Of a stretch of DNA of 64,000 bases, positions 8,267 to 16,739 are shown in pieces. How positions within the stretch are numbered: the first letter of the stretch is position 1; every line of letters begins with the position of its first letter. This DNA comes from Burkholderia lata (GTDB taxonomy: Bacteria; Pseudomonadota; Gammaproteobacteria; Burkholderiales; Burkholderiaceae), in the NCBI RefSeq assembly GCF_902499335.1, contig NZ_CABVQK010000004.1, positions 248,001 through 312,000 of the forward strand. The letters are read 5' to 3'. The translations under genes and the position numbers were made by a program. Below the pieces are notes generated by a model. That model had not been told where the DNA came from, did not search any database, and saw only the letters and a list, made by a program, of their open reading frames with translations.

Positions 8267-9457
8267 CTATTTCGCCCGGTCGCCGGCCATCGTCTTCAGC
8301 AACGCGGCCTTTTCCACCGTTGCCGCATCGAGCAGCGCAAAGCCGGTGAGGCGGCCGGAGTCGGGATCCGCGCAGAGCGCGCGCGTCGCGCGCGGCGCGT
8401 CACCCACGCCCACCTCCGTGGTCCAGCGGCCGCCACCGTCCGCCGCGACGACCACCGCCGGGATCGCCGGCGTCTTGACGACGATCGGCATCACCGGAAA
8501 ATCCACGCGTGTCGGCGTACCGCGCAAGCACTGCGCGAGTGCGCGCGCCGCGTGCATGATCGGCAGCACATACGGCCGGACCCGCCCGTCTATCGCCGCG
8601 CAATCGCCGAGCGCGAAGATGTCCGGTGCGCTAGTGCGGCACCATGCGTCGGTCACGATGCCGTCCGCGACGTCGAGCCCCGCGTCCCGCGCCAGCGCGA
8701 CTCGCGACGCGAGCCCGATCGCGGATATCACGAGATCGGCCTCGAGGTGCCCGCCGTCCGTCAGCGCAAGCCGGTACCCGCGCGCGAGACGCGCGATCGA
8801 ACGCACGCCCGTGCCGAGCCGCAGATGCACGCCCGCGTCACTCAGCGCGTGCCCGAACACGCGGCCGGCCTCCGCCGGCAGCAGTCGCGACAGCGGCACG
8901 TCGGCGGGGTCGATCACGGTCACGGTCAGCCCCGCCGCCGCCAGGTCGTTCGCGAACTCGCAGCCGATCAGCCCCGCACCGAGCATCGCGACCGAGCGGC
9001 AGTCGCGCAGCCCGCCGCGAAAACGCGCGTAGTCGGCCAGGTCGTTGATCGACAGGACGTCGGCCGCACCATCGCCTTCGCAAGGCACGCGCCGTGCATC
9101 GGCACCGGTCGCGAGGACGAGCGCGCGATAGCGCTGCACACGCCCGTCGTCGAGCACGATCTCGTGTTCCGCCGGGCAAATCCGTCGCACCGCGCAGTGC
9201 GTCCGGATGGTTGCGCGCAGCTGTTCCGCCATCGTCCGCGCATCGGACATCGCCAGTTGCTCGGGCGTCTTGCGTTGCGCAAGCGCGTTCGACAGCGCCG
9301 GCTTCGAATAGAAACTGCCGTCGTCGCGGCTGATCATCACGAGCGGCGTATCGCCGTCGAGCTTGCGCCACTCGCGCGCAACCGTGTAGCCCGCGAGGCC
9401 CGTGCCGACGATGACCACCGGATCGCCGCGGCTTCCTGACGTTTCGTTCGCGCTCAT
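8267..9457 (-). CDS. FAD-dependent rubredoxin/ferredoxin reductase
   Basis: A 396-residue flavoprotein of the pyridine-nucleotide-disulfide oxidoreductase fold. An N-terminal FAD-binding motif VIVGTGLAGYTVAREWR, an NAD(P)-binding motif VAMLGAGLIGCEFANDLAAAG near the middle, and a second FAD contact DIFALGDCAAI are visible. Length and sequence fit NAD(P)H:rubredoxin reductases (AlkT/RubB type). Its ATG overlaps the rubredoxin stop by 4 bp (ATGA), so the two are translationally coupled. It likely moves electrons from NAD(P)H to the rubredoxin, and on to the Rieske oxygenase encoded first in the operon. Confidence 0.88.
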   Translation of the reverse strand: MSANETSGSRGDPVVIVGTGLAGYTVAREWRKLDGDTPLVMISRDDGSFYSKPALSNALAQRKTPEQLAMSDARTMAEQLRATIRTHCAVRRICPAEHEIVLDDGRVQRYRALVLATGADARRVPCEGDGAADVLSINDLADYARFRGGLRDCRSVAMLGAGLIGCEFANDLAAAGLTVTVIDPADVPLSRLLPAEAGRVFGHALSDAGVHLRLGTGVRSIARLARGYRLALTDGGHLEADLVISAIGLASRVALARDAGLDVADGIVTDAWCRTSAPDIFALGDCAAIDGRVRPYVLPIMHAARALAQCLRGTPTRVDFPVMPIVVKTPAIPAVVVAADGGGRWTTEVGVGDAPRATRALCADPDSGRLTGFALLDAATVEKAALLKTMAGDRAK

Positions 9458-9624
9458 GCCGCCACCACCTGCATGTCGAAATCGTGCTTGCCGGTCGCGC
9501 AGTCCGGACACATCCAGTCGTCCGGCACGTCTTCCCAGCGCGTGCCAGCCGCGATCCCGTGCTGCGGAAGGCCTTCGGCCTCGACGTATCGAAACCCGCA
9601 AATCACGCATTCCCAGATCTTCAT
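9454..9624 (-). CDS. Rubredoxin
   Basis: A 56-residue rubredoxin with the two CxxC iron-binding pairs, CVIC near the N-terminus and CPDC near residue 43, and the conserved aromatic core (KIWEC, DDWMCPDC). It carries one electron on a single Fe(Cys)4 site in the cytoplasm. Two tandem ATGs are possible; the second (9624) is better spaced from GGGAG. It sits between the Rieske oxygenase (20 bp upstream) and the rubredoxin reductase (4-bp overlap). This arrangement marks it as the electron link of a three-part oxygenase. Confidence 0.93.
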   Translation of the reverse strand: MKIWECVICGFRYVEAEGLPQHGIAAGTRWEDVPDDWMCPDCATGKHDFDMQVVAA

Positions 9625-9643
9625 CATGGCTCCCGTGCGCCGC

Positions 9644-10699
9644 TCAGCGCGCATAAGACTGGCCAAGCCCGAGCTCGCCGAGCGCGCGCCGGTACGCACC
9701 CGACGAGCGATCGGCCAGGATCGGCGCTTCGTGCGAACGGTCGATCGGCAAGTCCTCCGGACACTGCTGCTCGACGATCTCGCGATCTTCCTCGAATACC
9801 TGGCGATTGAATTCATACACGTCGTCGAGCGGCAGGTCGTGATCGAAGTTGCGCGCGATCGGCACGAACAGGCGCGTCAGGCGGGCGGAAACCGGGCTGG
9901 CTGCGTTCAGGATCGCGAGCCGGCCACCTTCCGGAAAGTGCACGGTGAGGCGCGCGAAGAACGGCACGTCGACTTCGAACACGCGCCGCCACGGAAAGCC
10001 CTCGGGCGCGCGATGCTGCATCGACTTCGGGAAATTGCTGACCGTGCTCACGTATTCCGCATGCAGGCCGTTCTCGCGCCGCTCCACCGAGTACTGCGGC
10101 ACGACCGGATTGCGGCGGTCGGCAAAGCTCTCGTGATGAATCCATGCGAAGTGCGCGACATCGATGAAGCCTTCCGTCTGCCGGCCGGCCGACGCGCGAA
10201 TGTCGATCGACGGCGGCAGGATCTGCTGGAACCCATCCGCATTCCACGCGGGGAAATCCGGCAGCGGCAGTTCGCCGCCGCCCAGCGACACCCACACAAG
10301 CCCGTAGGCCTGCTGCGCCGCATAGGTCGTCAGGCACAGACGCTCCGGAATCGGGCCGTCGGGCTGCGACGGAATGCGCGCGCACTTGCCGTCCGCCGCG
10401 TATTCGAGGCCGTGATACGGGCACACGAGCCGGTCCTCGACCACCCAGCCGCGGCTCAGCGGCGCGCCGCGATGCGGGCATACGTCACGTGCCGCGACGA
10501 TGGTGCCGCCGGACCGGAACAGCACGATGCGCTCGTCGAGCAGCGTCACGCCAAGCGGGCGGTCGCCCACATCGGTCGCAAACGCGACCGGGTGCCAGTA
10601 GCGGCTCAGGATTTCCCAATCGCGCACGTCGAACGTGCAATGGCGGGGCGGAACCGGTGCGCGTGACCGAGTCAACGGCACGACCTGGGTATGCGTCAT
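9644..10699 (-). CDS. Rieske non-heme iron oxygenase, VanA-like
   Basis: A 351-residue oxygenase with an N-terminal Rieske domain (CPHRG around residue 74, CPYHG around residue 93) and a C-terminal VanA-type catalytic domain. The segment FIDVAHFAWIHHESF supplies candidate iron ligands. Enzymes of this group demethylate or hydroxylate small aromatics, betaines or heterocycles. The start at 10699 is preferred because GGAG lies 7 nt upstream; an in-frame ATG at 10711 lacks one. It is the first gene of an operon with rubredoxin and rubredoxin reductase and is divergent from an amino-acid permease. The permease hints at a charged, amino-acid-like substrate. Confidence 0.86.
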   Translation of the reverse strand: MTHTQVVPLTRSRAPVPPRHCTFDVRDWEILSRYWHPVAFATDVGDRPLGVTLLDERIVLFRSGGTIVAARDVCPHRGAPLSRGWVVEDRLVCPYHGLEYAADGKCARIPSQPDGPIPERLCLTTYAAQQAYGLVWVSLGGGELPLPDFPAWNADGFQQILPPSIDIRASAGRQTEGFIDVAHFAWIHHESFADRRNPVVPQYSVERRENGLHAEYVSTVSNFPKSMQHRAPEGFPWRRVFEVDVPFFARLTVHFPEGGRLAILNAASPVSARLTRLFVPIARNFDHDLPLDDVYEFNRQVFEEDREIVEQQCPEDLPIDRSHEAPILADRSSGAYRRALGELGLGQSYAR

Positions 10700-11119
10700 T
10701 CGTGTCTCCATGGAAGCGTTGTCGTCGACGCGGCGGCCGTCTAACCCGAGACGTTGCCGCGTGGAAACAACGATATCGAGAGACCGGCGCCGCTCCCATC
10801 GCCGCGCCTTCATGTAGTTCATGTCGACGCCGGCATGGACGAACCGGCAATTGATGAGCAAACCGCAAGACGTCTTTCGCATATCTCGTTTGCCGCGACG
10901 GCGGTGTCCGCCCACAATCCGGGGTTGTCGTCGTCATCGCCCTCTCGCGGGCACCGACCGGCACTTCGCGGCCGCCATTCCGATTCACCGCCGGCGGCCC
11001 GGCACATCGCGTCACACACGCTCCCTCGACATCGGCGCCCCATGCGGCGGCAGAACGCTTGCCGCCGCGCCGCCCGATGCGTTCCCGGCCAACGGGCCAA
11101 CAATAACTAGAGGTAGGAG
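10700..11119. other. Divergent intergenic region
   Basis: About 420 bp between the Rieske oxygenase operon and the permease gene. No open frame with coding character is seen; the frames here are antisense shadows. It should contain both promoters, but I could not single out hexamers or an operator with confidence. Confidence 0.5.
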
Positions 11120-12499
11120 ATGCAGGACAACTCGTTGAGGCAAAGCCTCAAGCAACGGCACATCACGATGATCGCGCTTGGCGGCGTGATCGGCGCAGGC
11201 CTGTTCGTCGGCTCCGGCGCCATCATCGCGACCGCTGGCCCCGCGGCGATCCTGTCGTACCTGATCGGCGGCGTGATCGTCACGCTGGTCATGTTCATGC
11301 TCGGTGAAATGGCGTCGCGCAACCCCGACAGCGGATCGTTCTCCACCTACGCAAGCAACTATCTCGGCGAATGGGCCGGCTTCGCGGTCGGCTGGCTGTA
11401 CTGGTTCAAGTCGATGATGACGATCACCGTCGAGGCGATCCTGCTCGGCGCGATCCTCCACGATTTCCTGCCGTGGCTGCCCGTGTGGGGCGGCGCGCTG
11501 TTCATGCTCGTCACGCTGATCGCAAGCAACGCGTACTCGGTGCGCTCGTTCGGTGAAGCCGAATACTGGCTGTCGTTCGCGAAGGTCACGACGATCATCA
11601 TTTTCATGGCGCTCGGCGCATCGATCCTGCTCGGCTTCCAGCCGCGCATTCCCGCGCCCGGGTTCGTGAACCTCACCGATCACGGCGGCTTCATGCCGAA
11701 CGGCATTTCGCCCGTGCTCGCCGGCGTGATGGTCGTGATCTTCTCGCTCGGCGGCAGCGAAATCGCAGCCGTTGCGGCGGGCGAATCCGAGAACCCGAGC
11801 AAGAACGTGATCCGCGCGATCAAGAGCGTGATCGTGCGCGTGATGGTGTTCTACGTCGGCTCGGTGTCGATCCTGATCCTGTGCATGCCATGGATCGACA
11901 AGGCGAACCTGAAATCGCCGTACGTGTCGCTGTTCAACATGGCAGGCTTCACGAGCGCGGCCGTCGCGATGAAGATCGTGCTGTTCGTGTCGTTCATGTC
12001 GGTGATGAACTCGTTCCTGTTCTCGAACTCGCGCATGCTGTTCTCGCTCAGCCAGCGCGGCCACGCGCCCGCGATGTTCGGCCGGACCAACGCGAAAGGC
12101 GTGCCGATGAACGCGCTCGTGCTGTGCCTCGCGATCTGCGTGTCGATCCTCGGCGTTCACTTCGTGAGCGGCGGCGACCTGTTCCTGATGCTCGCGAAGA
12201 GCAGCGGCGCGTTCGTGATGATCGTGTGGATCTTCATCATCGTCGCGCACTTCGCGATGCGCCGGCAGGAGAAGCATGCACCACGCGATCCGCAGGCATT
12301 CCGCGCGTGGTTTTATCCGGTGTCGAACTGGGTCGCGCTGCTGGCGCTGGTCGCCGTGCTCGGCTCGCAGGCCTTCAACCCGGATTCGCGCTTCCAGTTC
12401 TGGTTCACGGTATTGACGGCGCTTGCGATCGTCGCGGCATATTTCCTGCGCCGCAAACCGGCTCAACTCGGCGACGCGGCCGGCGTGAAGCTGCGCTGA
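11120..12499 (+). CDS. Amino-acid permease of the APC superfamily (GabP/AnsP-like)
   Basis: Twelve-segment inner-membrane permease, 459 aa. The N-terminal signature LKQRHITMIALGGVIGAGLFVGSG with GxIGxGLF marks the amino-acid transporter (AAT) family. GESENPSKNVIRAI, in the loop after segment 6, is another family hallmark. These proteins import amino acids or GABA by proton symport. The ATG follows AGAGG and AGGAG closely. It is divergent from the VanA-like oxygenase, rubredoxin and reductase operon, so it may import that enzyme's substrate, for example an N-methylated amino acid. Substrate specificity cannot be determined from sequence. Confidence 0.88.
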   Translation: MQDNSLRQSLKQRHITMIALGGVIGAGLFVGSGAIIATAGPAAILSYLIGGVIVTLVMFMLGEMASRNPDSGSFSTYASNYLGEWAGFAVGWLYWFKSMMTITVEAILLGAILHDFLPWLPVWGGALFMLVTLIASNAYSVRSFGEAEYWLSFAKVTTIIIFMALGASILLGFQPRIPAPGFVNLTDHGGFMPNGISPVLAGVMVVIFSLGGSEIAAVAAGESENPSKNVIRAIKSVIVRVMVFYVGSVSILILCMPWIDKANLKSPYVSLFNMAGFTSAAVAMKIVLFVSFMSVMNSFLFSNSRMLFSLSQRGHAPAMFGRTNAKGVPMNALVLCLAICVSILGVHFVSGGDLFLMLAKSSGAFVMIVWIFIIVAHFAMRRQEKHAPRDPQAFRAWFYPVSNWVALLALVAVLGSQAFNPDSRFQFWFTVLTALAIVAAYFLRRKPAQLGDAAGVKLR

Positions 12500-12516
12500 C
12501 CGTTGCCCTAGCAGGC

Positions 12517-12543
12517 GAGCGGCGCGCCGGCCGGCCGCCGCTC
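12517..12543. terminator. Hairpin between convergent permease and NnrU genes
   Basis: An 8-bp stem, GAGCGGCG with CGCCGCTC, encloses an 11-nt self-complementary loop, giving a very stable hairpin 17 bp after the permease stop. No T-run follows, so termination by this element is inferred from position between convergent genes. Confidence 0.45.
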
Positions 12544-12557
12544 AGTTGCTGAGTCGC

Positions 12558-13136
12558 TCAGCCGAACGGCCGCACGCCGATCAGCCAGCCGTGCAGGAAC
12601 AGCGCGAAGACCGCCCACACGACGAGCCCGGCCACGATCGTCACCGCGTCGCCCGACAGCCTGCCCGCCGGATAGCGCACACCATCGCGGCGGTCACGCG
12701 CACGCCATACGACGAAATCGACGAGCGACCACACGAAGAACGCGCCGAACAGCACGACTGCATGCAGCGTGCCGTTCGCGAGCAGGTGGGCGATCGCCCA
12801 TACCGCCACGCCGGCCACCATCGGATGGCCGACGAGCGTCTTGATGCGGTTGCCGGGCACGTAGGAGGCGGCGATCAGCACGAATGCGATCGCGGTCAGC
12901 ATGCCGGTGAGGTGGCGCACGCCGACGGGCGACACCCACAGCAGCGTCGCGCCCTGGCGCGCGATGCCGTAGCCCCAGATGATCAGCACGAAGCCGACGA
13001 TCGACGCGATCGCATAGGGGCCCTTCCAGCCTTTCTCGCCGATCCGTTCGATCGTCGCTGACCGCCAGCCGTCCGCGACGATCCGGATCGAGTGCACACC
13101 GAGGAAGATCGCTAAACCGAGAATCAGGACGAGCAT
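12558..13136 (-). CDS. NnrU family membrane protein
   Basis: A 192-residue integral membrane protein with about six hydrophobic segments. The pattern LGLAIFLGVHSIRI at the N-terminus and GHPMVAGVAVWAIAHLLANG in the middle match the NnrU family, named for a gene linked to nitrite and nitric oxide reduction. The family's biochemical role is not settled; it has been related to isoprenoid or carotenoid modification enzymes as well as denitrification. No denitrification genes are nearby. It stands alone, convergent to the permease. Confidence 0.85.
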   Translation of the reverse strand: MLVLILGLAIFLGVHSIRIVADGWRSATIERIGEKGWKGPYAIASIVGFVLIIWGYGIARQGATLLWVSPVGVRHLTGMLTAIAFVLIAASYVPGNRIKTLVGHPMVAGVAVWAIAHLLANGTLHAVVLFGAFFVWSLVDFVVWRARDRRDGVRYPAGRLSGDAVTIVAGLVVWAVFALFLHGWLIGVRPFG

Positions 13137-13448
13137 CGGCTGTCTCCGTCTGGAATGATGAGTGGGGAAGCGTTCCGCGCGGCGTACGATGCGCCGTTCG
13201 CGGGGCCGGCGGCGAGGCCGGCGCGGGTCGCGCCAGGTACGGGTGCAACCCGCGCCGATCATAAACGCCGTGGCCGCCGTTGTGAAGCATGGGGGATGTG
13301 CGGTGCGGCAGGATGGATGATTTTGCGCACCTGTGCGGGTGCGCCACCGGGCACTGTGTGCCGCGCGCCACCTGGATCCCGCGGAAACGGTCGAGATCGA
13401 AAGAAAGGAAAGCGAAATTCGCGAAGCGGTCGCTTCGCTCGATCGGAA
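13137..13448. other. Intergenic region
   Basis: About 310 bp between the NnrU start and the TfoX-like stop. It holds the terminator at 13421-13438 and otherwise no gene-like signal. Confidence 0.5.
13421..13438 (-). terminator. Hairpin with T-rich tail after the TfoX-like gene
   Basis: GCGAAGCG and CGCTTCGC form an 8-bp perfect stem 11 bp past the stop codon. On the minus strand it runs into GAATTTCGCTTTCCTTTCTT, a T-rich tract fitting an intrinsic terminator. Confidence 0.6.
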
Positions 13449-14036
13449 TTAAGTCTGCTTGCGCTTCGCTGACGACTTTGCCGCCGGTTTAGCCGTTGGT
13501 TTCGCTACCCGCTTCGCCACCGGCTTCGCTGCCGGCTTCGCCGCTGGTTTCGCCGCTGGTTTCGCCGCTGGTTTCGCCGCCGGTTTAGCCGCCGGTTTAG
13601 CCGCTGGTTTCGCCACCGGTTTCGCCGTCGGTTTCGCTGCCGGTTTTGCCACCGGTTTCACTACCCGCTTCGCCACCGCCCTCGCCTTGCGCTTCGGCGG
13701 CCCCGCCAGCAGCGCCGCGCGATACGCGCTGCGGCACCAGTCGAACAGCGCGCCCGCATCCTCGAGCACGTCGGCAGGCGTTTCGTAATAGCCGTCGAGC
13801 GAAACCGTGCGCGTGGGCCGCTCGTACGAGAACGGCCCCATCCCCGCCGCGACGAACGCCGGACGGTTCACGTCATCCACACGCAGGAACAGCGACCCGC
13901 GCGACATGAAGCCGAACATCACGCCGTCGAGCCGCATCGCCGCACCGCTGAAGAACCGCACGACCGTGACGTTGCCGAGCGGCGCGAGCTGATACGCGAT
14001 CTCCTCGCCGTGCGCCTTCTCCGACTGCCAGCTCAT
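13449..14036 (-). CDS. TfoX N-terminal domain protein with a lysine/proline/alanine-rich tail
   Basis: A 195-residue protein. Residues about 1-105 match the TfoX N-terminal domain (MSWQSEKAHGEEIAYQLAPLG, RFFSGAAMRLDGVMFGFM). Residues about 115-195 are a low-complexity basic tail of repeated KPAA/KPTA/KPVA units, like histone H1-type C-termini in Burkholderia and Bordetella. TfoX proteins in other bacteria control competence genes; this one lacks the TfoX C-terminal domain. The tail suggests nucleic-acid binding. Its start overlaps the upstream dehydrogenase stop by 4 bp, so it is the last gene of that operon. Confidence 0.82.
   Translation of the reverse strand: MSWQSEKAHGEEIAYQLAPLGNVTVVRFFSGAAMRLDGVMFGFMSRGSLFLRVDDVNRPAFVAAGMGPFSYERPTRTVSLDGYYETPADVLEDAGALFDWCRSAYRAALLAGPPKRKARAVAKRVVKPVAKPAAKPTAKPVAKPAAKPAAKPAAKPAAKPAAKPAAKPAAKPVAKRVAKPTAKPAAKSSAKRKQT
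13488..13680 (-). repeat. In-gene short tandem repeats coding the KPAA-type tail
   Basis: Nearly identical 12- to 15-bp units (for example GGTTTCGCCGCT on the plus strand) repeat about fourteen times and encode the KPxA tetrapeptides. Such arrays readily change in copy number, so tail length may differ between strains. Confidence 0.8.
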
Positions 14037-15142
14037 GCGGATTCCGTGCAGCGCCGCGTCCACGCGTCGAGCCCGGCTTCGTCGAAGCCGACCGCAGCCG
14101 CGCTCTCGCGAATCTGCCGCCACGTCGCGCGATCGACCGGAATGCCGCCGGCACCGCGCGCCGCGCGGCTGGCCTCTTCCGGCTCGCCCGGCACCTGCAC
14201 CGGCGCGTCGCCGGCCTGCGGCGACGCCTTCGCCCATGCGACGAACGCATCGGCTTCGCGCTCTGCGTCGGCCGCATCGAACGCGTTCGGATCGATCAGC
14301 ACCGACAGCATCCCGTTGACGATCGCGCTCGTCTTCTGCAGCGTGTCGCCGTAGGTCGTATGCCCACCGACGAGTGCGCCGCCGAAAATCTCGCACATCG
14401 CCGCCAGCGCGTACCCCTTGTGCAGCCCGAACGGCAGCAGCGCGCCGAACGGCTGCTCGTGCATCACGGCCGGATCGTCGGTCGGCTGGCCGCGATGGTC
14501 GATCAGCGAGCCGGCCGGCACGCGCTTGCCCTGGTTGTACGCGACGCGTGTCTTGCCGTACGCGATCGCGCTCGTCGCGAAATCGAGCAGCAGCGGCGGC
14601 CTGCCCGCACGCGGATACGCGGCGCAGAACGGGTTCGTGCCGAAGCGAGGATCGGTGCCGTGCAGCGGCGCGACCAGCAGGTCGCCCGGCACGTTGACGA
14701 AATGGAACGACACGAGCCCCGAGCGCGCGCATTGCTCGGCCCAGTGCCCGATGCGGCCGAGATGATGCACGTCGCGCAGACCGATCGCGCAGATGCCCAT
14801 GCGCCGCGCGCGCTCGATCCCTTCGACCATCGCCTCGAACGCGATCACCTGGCCGAAGCCGCGCCCGCCGTCGATCGTCAGCACCGCGCCGCCGTCGCGG
14901 ACGATCGACGCGTGTCCGTTCAACTGCAACTGCCCTTCCCGCCACGACGCGACGTAGTTCGGGATCATCCCGATCCCGTGCGAATCGTGACCCGCGAGAT
15001 TCGCGCCGACCAGGTGATCGGCAACGAGCCTTGCCTCGCGCTCGCTACTGCCGGCCCGTTCCCAGAGTGCCGCGACGAATGCATGCAGCGGTTCGGCGCG
15101 CATGCGCAGCGGTTCGGTATCAGGCGTCGGCAGAGCGGTCAT
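14033..15142 (-). CDS. Malate/L-lactate dehydrogenase family oxidoreductase (Ldh2/YlbC-like)
   Basis: A 369-residue NAD(P)-dependent dehydrogenase of the type II malate/lactate dehydrogenase fold. Recognisable segments are GHDSHGIGMIPNYV (catalytic His), DVHHLGRIGHWAEQ, FGTNPFCAAYPR and DFATSAIAYGKTRVAYNQG. Family members reduce 2-oxoacids such as oxaloacetate, 2,3-diketogulonate, ureidoglycolate or delta-1-piperideine-2-carboxylate. The gene sits 62 bp after the dipeptidase and overlaps the TfoX-like gene, so an operon of nitronate monooxygenase, dipeptidase, dehydrogenase and TfoX-like protein is likely. The exact 2-oxoacid substrate is open. Confidence 0.87.
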   Translation of the reverse strand: MTALPTPDTEPLRMRAEPLHAFVAALWERAGSSEREARLVADHLVGANLAGHDSHGIGMIPNYVASWREGQLQLNGHASIVRDGGAVLTIDGGRGFGQVIAFEAMVEGIERARRMGICAIGLRDVHHLGRIGHWAEQCARSGLVSFHFVNVPGDLLVAPLHGTDPRFGTNPFCAAYPRAGRPPLLLDFATSAIAYGKTRVAYNQGKRVPAGSLIDHRGQPTDDPAVMHEQPFGALLPFGLHKGYALAAMCEIFGGALVGGHTTYGDTLQKTSAIVNGMLSVLIDPNAFDAADAEREADAFVAWAKASPQAGDAPVQVPGEPEEASRAARGAGGIPVDRATWRQIRESAAAVGFDEAGLDAWTRRCTESA

Positions 15143-15204
15143 CGGCAAGGTTCCGTCAGGTCGGGTTGAGCAGTCGTTACTGCCAAGCGCTACGCGCCAA
15201 GCGA

Positions 15205-16659
15205 TCAGCGCGCGGTTGCGATCACGTCCGCGACCGCCGCCGTGAGCTTCTTCGCATACGGCACGTGCAGGAATTCGTTCGGGCCGTGCGCGTTCGACTT
15301 CGGCCCGAGCACGCCGCACACCATGAACTGGGCGGACGGGAAGCCTTCCTGCAGCACGTTCATCAGCGGGATCGTGCCGCCGAGGCCCATGTACGCGCAG
15401 TCGGCGCCGAAATGGCGGCGCGACGCGGCATCGAGCGACGACGCGAGCCACGGCGCGAGATCCGGCGCGCTCCAGCCCGTCGCGGCACCCGCGTCGGGCT
15501 TGAACGTGACCTTCGTGTTGTACGGCGGATCGAGTTCGAGCAGTGCTTTCAATTGCTGCACGGCCTGTGCGGCGTCGACGAGCGGCGGCAGGCGCAGCGA
15601 CAGCTTGAACGCGGTGCGCGGACGCAGCACGTTGCCCGCATCGGCGAGCGCCGGCAGGCCGGCCGCGCCGGTGACCGACAGCGACGGACGCCACGTCGAA
15701 TTCAGCAGCGCCTCGCGCGGATCGGTCGTGGTCGGCAGCACCGGCTTGCCGTCCGCGCCGCACGCCCACGGCAGCCCCTTCCACACGGCGTCACCGAGAA
15801 TCGACGCGGCCGCTTCGGCTTCGCGCACGCGGCTGTCGGGAATCTCGCAATGGAACACACCCGGCAGCAGGTTGCCGTTCTTCGCATCTTCGAGGCGCTC
15901 GAACAGCTGGCGCATCACGCGGAAGCTCGACGGCGCGATGCCGCCGAAGACGCCCGAGTGCACGCCTTCCTCGAGCACCTCGACCTGCAGGTCGCCGGAC
16001 ACGAGCCCGCGCAGCGACGTGGTGAGCCACATCTGGTCGTAATTGCCGGCGCCCGAATCGAGGCACACGACGAGCGACACCTGGCCGAGCCGGTCGCGCA
16101 GTGCATCGACGTACGGCAGCAGGTCGTAGCTGCCCGATTCCTCGCAGGTCTCGATCAGGCCGACGCAGCGCGGCCGCTCGATGCCCTGCTCGTCGAGCGC
16201 GCCGAGCGCCGCGAGGCTCGCGTAGATCGCATAGCCGTCGTCCGCGCCGCCGCGGCCGTACAGCTTGCCGTTCTCGTACTTCGGCGTCCACGGGCCGAGG
16301 TCCGCGCGCCAGCCGTCGAATTCGGGCTGCTTGTCGAGGTGGCCGTACAGCAGGATCGTGTCGGTGCTGCCCGAACGCGTGGCCGGCGATTCGAAGAAGA
16401 TCACCGGCGTGCGGCCGGCCAAGCGCACGATCTCGAGCTTCAGGCCCTTCACGGGTTGCCGCTCGGCCCACTGCGCGGCATCGGTGACGACGCGCTCGAG
16501 ATAGCCGCGTTTCGCCCAGTCGGGGTCGAATGCGGGGCTCTTCGCGGGGACCGCGATGTAGTCGGTCAGCGCGTGGAGGATTTCATCGTTCCACTTGCGC
16601 TCGATGAAGGTAACGAGCTTGTCATGGTCGAGGACGGGGGTAGTGTCGACGGAGGTCAT
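15205..16659 (-). CDS. M20 family metallopeptidase (dipeptidase-like)
   Basis: A 484-residue zinc peptidase of the M20 family, similar to carnosinase/dipeptidase-type proteins. Metal ligands can be located in order: YGHLDKQPEFDGW (His, Asp), GRGGADDGYAIY (bridging Asp), ETCEESGS (general-base Glu and ligand Glu), CLDSGAGNYD, and a late His in FLHVPYAKK. A dimerisation lid domain lies between about residues 220 and 390. It probably hydrolyses dipeptides or amides in the cytoplasm. It lies 80 bp downstream of the nitronate monooxygenase on the same strand. The start at 16659 has GGGGGTG nearby but only a weak Shine-Dalgarno. Confidence 0.9.
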   Translation of the reverse strand: MTSVDTTPVLDHDKLVTFIERKWNDEILHALTDYIAVPAKSPAFDPDWAKRGYLERVVTDAAQWAERQPVKGLKLEIVRLAGRTPVIFFESPATRSGSTDTILLYGHLDKQPEFDGWRADLGPWTPKYENGKLYGRGGADDGYAIYASLAALGALDEQGIERPRCVGLIETCEESGSYDLLPYVDALRDRLGQVSLVVCLDSGAGNYDQMWLTTSLRGLVSGDLQVEVLEEGVHSGVFGGIAPSSFRVMRQLFERLEDAKNGNLLPGVFHCEIPDSRVREAEAAASILGDAVWKGLPWACGADGKPVLPTTTDPREALLNSTWRPSLSVTGAAGLPALADAGNVLRPRTAFKLSLRLPPLVDAAQAVQQLKALLELDPPYNTKVTFKPDAGAATGWSAPDLAPWLASSLDAASRRHFGADCAYMGLGGTIPLMNVLQEGFPSAQFMVCGVLGPKSNAHGPNEFLHVPYAKKLTAAVADVIATAR

Positions 16660-16739
16660 GGTGGGGGTGCCTGGATCGGGCTGACGAAAACCCAGATGAT
16701 ACGCCGATGCTCCCGCGCCGGCGCCCCCTTCCCGGTCGC

